A stretch of DNA of 10,488 nucleotides, from NCBI GenBank assembly GCA_002483395.1, contig DLHV01000159.1:283-10770 (forward strand), written 5' to 3'. The stretch comes from Chloracidobacterium sp. UBA7659 (GTDB taxonomy: Bacteria; Acidobacteriota; Blastocatellia; Pyrinomonadales; Pyrinomonadaceae). A program made the translations under genes and the position numbers. This document shows, in pieces, positions 6,358 to 10,488 of this stretch; the first letter of the stretch is position 1, and each line of letters opens with the position of its first letter. The notes beneath the pieces were generated by a model that was not told where the DNA came from, did not search any database, and worked only from the letters and a program-made list of their open reading frames with translations.

Positions 6358-6386
6358 TTTTTACACGAATTACCTAATCGTGTCAA
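6358..6386 (-). promoter_or_regulatory. Promoter of the shorter FecR-like gene with a dyad in its spacer
   Basis: On the minus strand a perfect TTGACA (6381-6386) is followed after 17 bases by TAAAAA (6358-6363). The arms ACACGA (6363-6368) and TCGTGT (6378-6383) form an inverted repeat that fills the spacer, a usual place for a repressor or activator site. The leader to the ATG at 6303 is about 50 bases. Confidence 0.5.
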
Positions 6387-6445
6387 TAAAAACGACCCGC
6401 GACGGCGCAAAATTAAGAAAATCCTCGTTTTAAAGTCGAGAAACT

Positions 6446-6457
6446 TCTAAGCTTAGA
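6446..6457. promoter_or_regulatory. 12-bp perfect palindrome, possible operator
   Basis: TCTAAGCTTAGA is its own reverse complement and lies between the two divergent promoters. It could bind a dimeric regulator. Chance palindromes of this length are uncommon but not excluded in an AT-rich region. Confidence 0.25.
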
Positions 6458-6673
6458 TTTATTAAATACTTATATCACACTTTCGATTCCAATTTAAAGA
6501 AAAATTTACGCTCCAATTTGGTTCCTGAAAAGTGCGCTCGAATCGCCTCTCTTGAAATGGCCACCACATTCGACGCCGGTATTACCCATCCAATTATTGT
6601 ATCAAAACAGGTCAGTATGGAACTTGGGCCAATTCAAAACAACCACGATGTATCGCACAGGGGATTGATTCCT

Positions 6674-6702
6674 TTGCCGTAAACGCATTTTTTTGGTTTA
6701 AT
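6674..6702 (+). promoter_or_regulatory. Promoter of the xylF-like operon
   Basis: TTGCCG (6674-6679) and TTTAAT (6697-6702) are spaced by 17 bases, matching four of six and five of six sigma-70 positions. The start would be near 6709, about 30 bases before the ATG. AAGGAG at 6725-6730 is a good Shine-Dalgarno nine bases before the ATG at 6740. Confidence 0.5.
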
Positions 6703-6739
6703 TTGGAAGTCCTTTTCAAAATTCAAGGAGATTTATTCT

Positions 6740-7822
6740 ATGAAGTTACGATTGCTTGTTTTTATCATTGCGGCGTTTGCGGCATTTTCATGCGGCGGAG
6801 GCCAGAATCAGTCGAGTACCACCACTCAGCCGGGTTCGAACACAAAGCCGACAGATCCCAATAAGAAGATCAAGATCGGATTCTCAATGGCAACGGTTAA
6901 AGAGGAGCGGTGGCAGCGGGACAAGGATGCCTTTGAAGCTTATTGCAAAAAGATCGACGTTGACTGTCCGATAACGGTTGCGGACAACAGTTCGGACCGC
7001 CAGGCTAACGATGTCGAAAATCTACTGACACAAGGGGTGGACGTTCTCGTGATCGCACCGCAAAATGCGACTCAGGCGGCATCTCTGGTTGATAAGGCGA
7101 AGACCCGGAATGTGCCGGTCATCAGTTACGATCGCCTTATCGATTCCGATAAGATCGACATATACATTTCGCATCAGGTGCCGGTAATTGGCAGAAAAAT
7201 AGCCGAATATGCCCTGGCAAAAGCCCCGAAAGGCAATTATGTGATGGTTTATGGATCCAAAACCGATAACAATGCTTCGATCATGGAAAAAGAGCAGCTC
7301 GCGGTTTTGCAGCCGGCGATAGATCGGGGAGATATCAAAATAGTCGCCGATCAGTTTATTCCCGATTGGAAGCCTGAACTGGCTCTTAATTTCGCGGAGA
7401 ATGCCCTGACCCAGAATAATGACAATATCAAGGCATTCGTTGTTTCGAATGACGGTATGGCCGGCGGCGTAGTCTCGGCGTTAGGCAAGAAGGGGCTGAC
7501 GGGGATACTTGTGACGGGTCAGGATGCTCAGTTAGACGCCCTTCAGCGGATCGCTGAAGGCAAGCAGTCGATGACCATCTATAAGGCGATAATCCCTCTG
7601 GCGAGCGGGGCGGTTGATGCCGCCGTCAAACTTGCGAAAAAGGAACCGATTACGACGACGCCATTCAAGAACGTCACCGGCAAGGAGGTGCCCGCGATCT
7701 TACTCGAAGTGGTCACGGTCGATAAGGACAATTTGATGGATACAGTGATCAAGGACGGCTACGCAAAATACGAAGATGTGTATAAGAACGTGCCCGAAAA
7801 CGAACGCCCGAAACGCCCCTAA
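6740..7822 (+). CDS. xylF: XylF-like sugar-binding lipoprotein (ABC transporter periplasmic component)
   Basis: The 360-residue product has a lipoprotein signal peptide with the cysteine at 18 (AFSC) and a Ser/Thr/Asn-rich linker to about residue 41. A type I periplasmic-binding domain then runs to the end. It closely follows E. coli XylF as I recall it: ERWQRDKDAF, GVDVLVIAPQNA, YDRLIDSDKIDIYIS, NYVMVYGSKTDNNA, DQFIPDWKPE, VSNDGMAGG, GQDAQL, QSMTIYKAI and DTVIKDG all have counterparts. XylF binds D-xylose and passes it to the XylG/XylH transporter. Here no ABC ATPase or permease gene follows; a ROK kinase gene starts 14 bases later. The protein may serve a transporter encoded elsewhere or act in sensing. 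The xylose specificity is by similarity; another aldose such as glucose is possible given the kinase. Confidence 0.9.
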   Translation: MKLRLLVFIIAAFAAFSCGGGQNQSSTTTQPGSNTKPTDPNKKIKIGFSMATVKEERWQRDKDAFEAYCKKIDVDCPITVADNSSDRQANDVENLLTQGVDVLVIAPQNATQAASLVDKAKTRNVPVISYDRLIDSDKIDIYISHQVPVIGRKIAEYALAKAPKGNYVMVYGSKTDNNASIMEKEQLAVLQPAIDRGDIKIVADQFIPDWKPELALNFAENALTQNNDNIKAFVVSNDGMAGGVVSALGKKGLTGILVTGQDAQLDALQRIAEGKQSMTIYKAIIPLASGAVDAAVKLAKKEPITTTPFKNVTGKEVPAILLEVVTVDKDNLMDTVIKDGYAKYEDVYKNVPENERPKRP

Positions 7823-7836
7823 ACCGCAGCGTTAAT

Positions 7837-8784
7837 ATGGATGAATTAGTCTTAGCCGGGGATCTTGGCGGCACTAATCTGCGAATTGCCGCAGTTGACG
7901 CTGACGGCCGATTATTGTACCGCGCCGAGGGCGAAACGCCGCGGCATTCAGATGCGTGTAAGATTGTTGACGCGGTCGTCTGCTTGGCATCTGAGTGCCT
8001 GGCGGCAATTGGGAGCGACGGTGAAGTTCGCGGCTTCGGACTGGCGATTCCCGCGATCATTCAATCGGATGAGAACAGGATTTTCAGCTCGCCGAATTTG
8101 CCCGAGCTGAACGGATTCGATCTTTCAGGCGAACTGACCAAAAAGCTCGGCTTATCGGTAACACTTGAAAATGACGCAACCGCGGCGGCGATAGGGGAGC
8201 ATTGGTTAGGGGCATCTCGTGGATTTGACAGTTCGATTTGTGTTACGCTCGGCACCGGAGTCGGAGGCGGCATCATATTGAACGGCAAACCTGTAAGAGG
8301 GCCGGACGGAACGGCGGGTGAGATCGGTCATATATGTGTTGAGCCATTGGGCGTGGCATGCGGCTGCGGGAGCAATGGCTGTCTCGAGCAGTATTCGTCG
8401 GCAAGCGCTATCGTCCGAATGGCCGGGGAGTTGCTCAAGGAATTTCCTGACTCAAAGCTCCGATGTATAGAAAACTATAATGCCTCGAACATCTTCGAGT
8501 GCGGCATCGCCGATGATTTACTTTGTGTCGAGGTTTTTAGGCGAGCTGGTATGTATCTGGGCATCGCCCTTTCCGGCCTTATTAACGTATTAAATCCGGA
8601 AGTGATAGTCATCGGCGGCGGGGTGGCCGAAGGCTGGGAATTGTTTATCGAACACGTTCGGGCTGAAATAAGGAAAAGAGCGTTTCAACAACCCGCGGAA
8701 CGTGCTAGAATCGTTCGCGCAGCACTTGGCGGGGATGCCGGTATCATTGGGGCTGCGCGTTTTGCGTTCGGAAAAACCGCCTGA
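7837..8784 (+). CDS. ROK-family sugar kinase, probably glucokinase-like
   Basis: The 315-residue protein has the full ROK layout. The phosphate loop GDLGGTN is at 8-14, the catalytic aspartate is Asp113 in ENDATAAA, LGTGVGGGI is at 138-146 and EIGH is at 162-165. The ROK zinc signature follows, with His165 and Cys175/177/182 in CGCGSNGCLE. The second nucleotide motif is VIVIGGGVAEG near 257-267. Members phosphorylate hexoses with ATP in the cytoplasm; glucose is the commonest substrate, with N-acetyl-sugars, fructose or allose as alternatives. There is no N-terminal helix-turn-helix, so this is a kinase and not a ROK repressor (NagC/XylR type). It lies 14 bp after the xylF-like gene, so the two are almost surely one operon: capture of a sugar outside and phosphorylation inside. 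No clear Shine-Dalgarno sequence is seen; translation may depend on the upstream gene. Confidence 0.9.
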   Translation: MDELVLAGDLGGTNLRIAAVDADGRLLYRAEGETPRHSDACKIVDAVVCLASECLAAIGSDGEVRGFGLAIPAIIQSDENRIFSSPNLPELNGFDLSGELTKKLGLSVTLENDATAAAIGEHWLGASRGFDSSICVTLGTGVGGGIILNGKPVRGPDGTAGEIGHICVEPLGVACGCGSNGCLEQYSSASAIVRMAGELLKEFPDSKLRCIENYNASNIFECGIADDLLCVEVFRRAGMYLGIALSGLINVLNPEVIVIGGGVAEGWELFIEHVRAEIRKRAFQQPAERARIVRAALGGDAGIIGAARFAFGKTA

Positions 8785-8823
8785 CCGGACATCCGCGTAC
8801 CTAATATTTCGACCGATAAAGTT

Positions 8824-9231
8824 ATGGACGTTTACCATAAAATTCTGACAAAGATCTACGAGGTGACCGGCGGTAAAGACAACGTTGAAGTGGATCTCAA
8901 CGACCTGCTTAAACAAGAGGGCTTCTTCTCGAACATTGACAACATTTCCCTTCATTTGACAACAGAAAGCTGGGTGGCCGAAACCCCGAGACCGCGTGTC
9001 GTAAAGTTAACTCATTGGGGTGCTGCCGAGGCAAAACGCGTACTTTCGAATAGCCCGGATACGGTACGAGAACTGACGAAGGACGCTAACAGGCTGCTTG
9101 CCGATTCCCGCGAATTGATCATCATGCTCGAAGAGTTTGCGGTCTCCCCGTCGGGTGTCAATTTTAAGACCATCGAAAAACGCTTTGCCGACTTGATGGT
9201 CATTTTTGAGCGCATCAAGGGAAATATATAA
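8824..9231 (+). CDS. Small protein with a winged-helix-like N-terminal half, function unknown
   Basis: I do not recognise a named family for this 135-residue protein. Residues about 1-72 read like a winged helix-turn-helix: a first helix (DVYHKILTKIYEVTGG), a polar 'VEVDLNDLLKQEGF' helix, a likely recognition region with 'ISLHLTTESWV', and the wing ending VVKLTHWGAAEAKR, where LT-x-x-G-x-x-EAKR is a common wing-to-helix pattern. Residues about 75-135 are predicted helical and charged, with heptad-like spacing that could dimerise. There is no signal peptide or membrane segment, so it is cytoplasmic. It starts 39 bases after the ROK kinase and ends just before the rimP promoter, so it may be the last gene of the xylF-like operon. 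A DNA-binding role is inference only. No obvious Shine-Dalgarno sequence. Confidence 0.65.
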   Translation: MDVYHKILTKIYEVTGGKDNVEVDLNDLLKQEGFFSNIDNISLHLTTESWVAETPRPRVVKLTHWGAAEAKRVLSNSPDTVRELTKDANRLLADSRELIIMLEEFAVSPSGVNFKTIEKRFADLMVIFERIKGNI

Positions 9232-9257
9232 GCAGGGACTTGCTTGTCCCTGAACTT
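9230..9257 (+). repeat. Short intergenic repeat, copy 2, with hairpin
   Basis: AAGCAGGGACT (9230-9240) and CTGAACTT (9250-9257) match copy 1 at 2495-2513, here separated by nine extra bases. Within it CAGGGAC (9233-9239) pairs perfectly with GTCCCTG (9246-9252) around a six-base loop. The hairpin starts at the stop codon of the preceding gene and could protect or end that transcript, but it has no T-tract. Confidence 0.45.
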
Positions 9258-9269
9258 CTCAGCTATAAT
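9240..9269 (+). promoter_or_regulatory. Candidate promoter of the rimP-nusA operon
   Basis: A perfect TATAAT (9264-9269) lies 70 bases before rimP. TTGCTT (9240-9245) at an 18-base spacing is a modest -35 (three of six). Transcription would start near 9276 and include the whole leader hairpin at 9301-9323. Confidence 0.45.
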
Positions 9270-9300
9270 AATCGTTTCGTGCGATGCATAAGACGAGTCT

Positions 9301-9328
9301 AGTGGGTTTCGCACCCACTTTTTATTTT
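9301..9328 (+). terminator. Terminator-like leader hairpin upstream of rimP (possible attenuator)
   Basis: AGTGGGT (9301-9307) pairs perfectly with ACCCACT (9313-9319) around the loop TTCGC, and TTTTATTTT follows. This is a compact intrinsic terminator. It lies between a promoter-like sequence and the rimP ATG, only about 20 bases before the start codon, so it is placed to attenuate the operon rather than end the previous gene. From memory, similar G-rich/C-rich hairpins with T-runs are frequent just ahead of rimP in other bacteria, which supports a regulatory role. Confidence 0.65.
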
Positions 9329-9339
9329 GGGTTTAAACC

Positions 9340-9828
9340 ATGGAGAACGGTTCGATCGAAGAGGGTATTCGACGGATCGCCACAGAGGCGGCGGCCGCAA
9401 GCGGTGTCGAATTTGTCCATGCCGAAATCGTAGGCACTAAGCGAAACCTGACCGTGAGGGTTTATATCGATAAACCCGATGGCGTCACGCTTGAGGATTG
9501 TTCGATCGTATCGAAGCGAATGGAAACAGTACTCGACGCCGACGATTTCATTCCGTCGGCTTATTTGTTGGAAGTTTCCTCGCCCGGGTTGGAACGCGAG
9601 CTTTATAACCTTACCGATTTCACCCGGTTTATCGGGCAGCGTGTAAAAGTGAAACTTGGAGAACCGGTGGATGGCCAGAAAGTTTTTATCGGCCAGATAG
9701 CGGCGGTGAACGGTGATGAGATCGTTATTGAAGACAAAACCCGCGGAAGCGTGAGGTTTCCGCACAGCGAGGTAACAAAAGCGAATTTAAGAGTCGACCT
9801 CGAGAAGGAATTTAAGAAACAGCGTTGA
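9340..9828 (+). CDS. rimP: Ribosome maturation factor RimP
   Basis: The 162-residue product has the normal RimP length and layout: an N-terminal alpha/beta domain with NLTVRVYIDKPDGVTLEDC near 36-54, the signature YLLEVSSPGLERELYN at 75-90, and a C-terminal SH3-like barrel (about 95-150; RVKVKLGEPVDGQKVFIGQI, DEIVIED). RimP binds the free 30S subunit in the cytoplasm and assists its maturation, together with S12/S19 assembly. It is followed 26 bases later by nusA, the near-universal rimP-nusA-infB order. The ATG at 9340 has no good Shine-Dalgarno sequence; it is preceded by a palindrome GGTTTAAACC (9330-9339). Expression is probably controlled through the hairpin at 9301-9323. Identification is firm. 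Confidence 0.96.
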   Translation: MENGSIEEGIRRIATEAAAASGVEFVHAEIVGTKRNLTVRVYIDKPDGVTLEDCSIVSKRMETVLDADDFIPSAYLLEVSSPGLERELYNLTDFTRFIGQRVKVKLGEPVDGQKVFIGQIAAVNGDEIVIEDKTRGSVRFPHSEVTKANLRVDLEKEFKKQR

Positions 9829-9854
9829 TCGCTGCGAAATTGGATAGTTAATTT

Positions 9855-10488
9855 ATGACATCATCGATCGGACAGAGCATTGAAGCATTGTGCACGGAGC
9901 AGGGACTTGATCGCGACATGGTCATCGAGGCTATGAAGGACGCAGTAAAGGCCGCTGCCCGCAAGCAATTCCGCGCACAGGATAAGACGGGCGAGAGCAT
10001 TCAGGTTGAATGGAACAACGAAGAAGGGATGATCGAGATCTCGTTGCAAAAGGTTGTGGTCGAAGAAGTCGAAAATCCTTCCGCGGAACTTTCGCTGGAA
10101 GAAGCCCAGGAACTTGCCGGCGACGAGATCGAAATAGGCGATATGCTCCAGATACCGCTCCCGCAGGAAGAAATGGGCCGGATCGCGGCGCAAACAGCAA
10201 AGCAGATACTTGTACAAAAGGTGCGCGAGGCGATTCGCGAAAAGGTCTACGACGAATATGTCGACCGTAAGGGAGAACTGATCAACGGGACCGTCAAACG
10301 CTTCGAACGCGGCGACATGATAATCGACCTCGGCAACAACCTCGAGGCGATCTTGCCCAAACGCGAACAATCGCGCGGCGAGATTTGGAACCAGGGCGAG
10401 CGAACTCGTGTCGTCATTGTTGACGTTTCAAAAGATCAAAAGGGACAGCAGATTAGAGTTTCAAGGGCGTCTTCGGAACTCATCAAGC
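9855..10488 (+). CDS. nusA: Transcription termination/antitermination factor NusA (5' part)
   Basis: The frame is open from ATG 9855 to the window end, giving 211 residues of a protein that is normally more than twice as long; the 3' end is outside. Residues 1-135 are the NusA N-terminal domain that binds RNA polymerase near the RNA exit channel, with the hallmark EEMGRIAAQTAKQILVQKV at about 105-123. From about 140 the S1 domain begins: GELINGTVKRFERGDMIIDL, then NNLEAILPKREQ. The two KH domains would follow downstream. NusA stimulates pausing and intrinsic termination and takes part in antitermination. It follows rimP by 26 bases and is co-transcribed with it; a leader terminator upstream of rimP would make feedback control by NusA itself possible. 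No strong Shine-Dalgarno sequence is present. Confidence 0.95.
   Translation, partial: MTSSIGQSIEALCTEQGLDRDMVIEAMKDAVKAAARKQFRAQDKTGESIQVEWNNEEGMIEISLQKVVVEEVENPSAELSLEEAQELAGDEIEIGDMLQIPLPQEEMGRIAAQTAKQILVQKVREAIREKVYDEYVDRKGELINGTVKRFERGDMIIDLGNNLEAILPKREQSRGEIWNQGERTRVVIVDVSKDQKGQQIRVSRASSELIK

Larger units (their letters stand above)
6304..6739. promoter_or_regulatory. 436-bp divergent intergenic region
   Basis: This stretch separates the minus-strand FecR-like pair from the plus-strand xylF-like operon. It is AT-rich and I see no coding frame in it. It holds a promoter for each side, an inverted repeat inside the minus-strand promoter and a 12-bp perfect palindrome at 6446-6457, listed separately. 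In the middle part (about 6460-6660) I see nothing distinctive. Confidence 0.6.

Noticed and set aside
7837..8784. ROK repressor (NagC/XylR type) instead of kinase
   Set aside because: The protein lacks the N-terminal helix-turn-helix domain and is of kinase length, with an intact phosphate loop and catalytic aspartate.
9861..10370. Long open frame on the minus strand across nusA
   Set aside because: It is a mirror of the nusA coding frame; the plus-strand frame carries unmistakable NusA motifs.
1..10488. CRISPR arrays, insertion sequences, phage genes
   Set aside because: No regularly spaced direct repeats, transposase or integrase motifs, or terminal inverted repeats with target duplications were seen.

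Overview
The window looks like ordinary chromosome from a Gram-negative, moderate-GC soil-type bacterium, most plausibly an acidobacterium of the Blastocatellia/Pyrinomonadaceae kind. That assignment is inference. It rests on overall gene style (secreted TPR proteins, LolA-fold-like secreted proteins, FecR-like secreted proteins, a rimP-nusA operon), on the many genes with weak Shine-Dalgarno sequences, and on base composition. No rRNA or marker search could be run.

Layout. 1-251: no gene, but several perfect inverted repeats, a terminator-like hairpin and a promoter. 252-1535 (+): a secreted protein made of about eleven TPR repeats. 1717-2469 (+): a secreted protein resembling the LolA/LolB fold. 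2470-2513: a hairpin between convergent genes. 2514-4803 (-): a two-gene sugar-nucleotide operon, UDP-glucose 6-dehydrogenase followed by a GalE/WbpP-type UDP-sugar 4-epimerase, which would feed uronic-acid or amino-sugar precursors into surface polysaccharide. 4867-4900: an intrinsic terminator for the next minus-strand gene. 4939-6303 (-): two tandem, diverged paralogues. Each has a signal peptide, a FecR-like beta domain, a C-terminal hydrophobic segment and nearly the same last six residues, VVSP(T/N)R. 6304-6739: a 436-bp divergent promoter region. 6740-8784 (+): a XylF-like sugar-binding lipoprotein and a ROK-family sugar kinase, 14 bp apart, with no ABC ATPase or permease gene in the window. 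8824-9231 (+): a small winged-helix-like protein of unknown role. 9264-10488 (+): promoter, terminator-like leader hairpin, rimP, and the 5' part of nusA, which runs off the window.

How the genes fit together. Three functional modules are visible: surface-polysaccharide precursor synthesis (ugd and epimerase), sugar sensing or uptake and phosphorylation (xylF-like and ROK kinase), and the housekeeping ribosome-maturation/transcription operon (rimP-nusA). The FecR-like pair lies between the first two and has no sigma factor partner here. It is the best candidate for something not well described. The most interesting regulatory signal is the compact hairpin with a T-tract just upstream of rimP, which could attenuate an operon that encodes the elongation/termination factor NusA itself. 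I see no CRISPR array, insertion sequence, tRNA, rRNA or phage gene.
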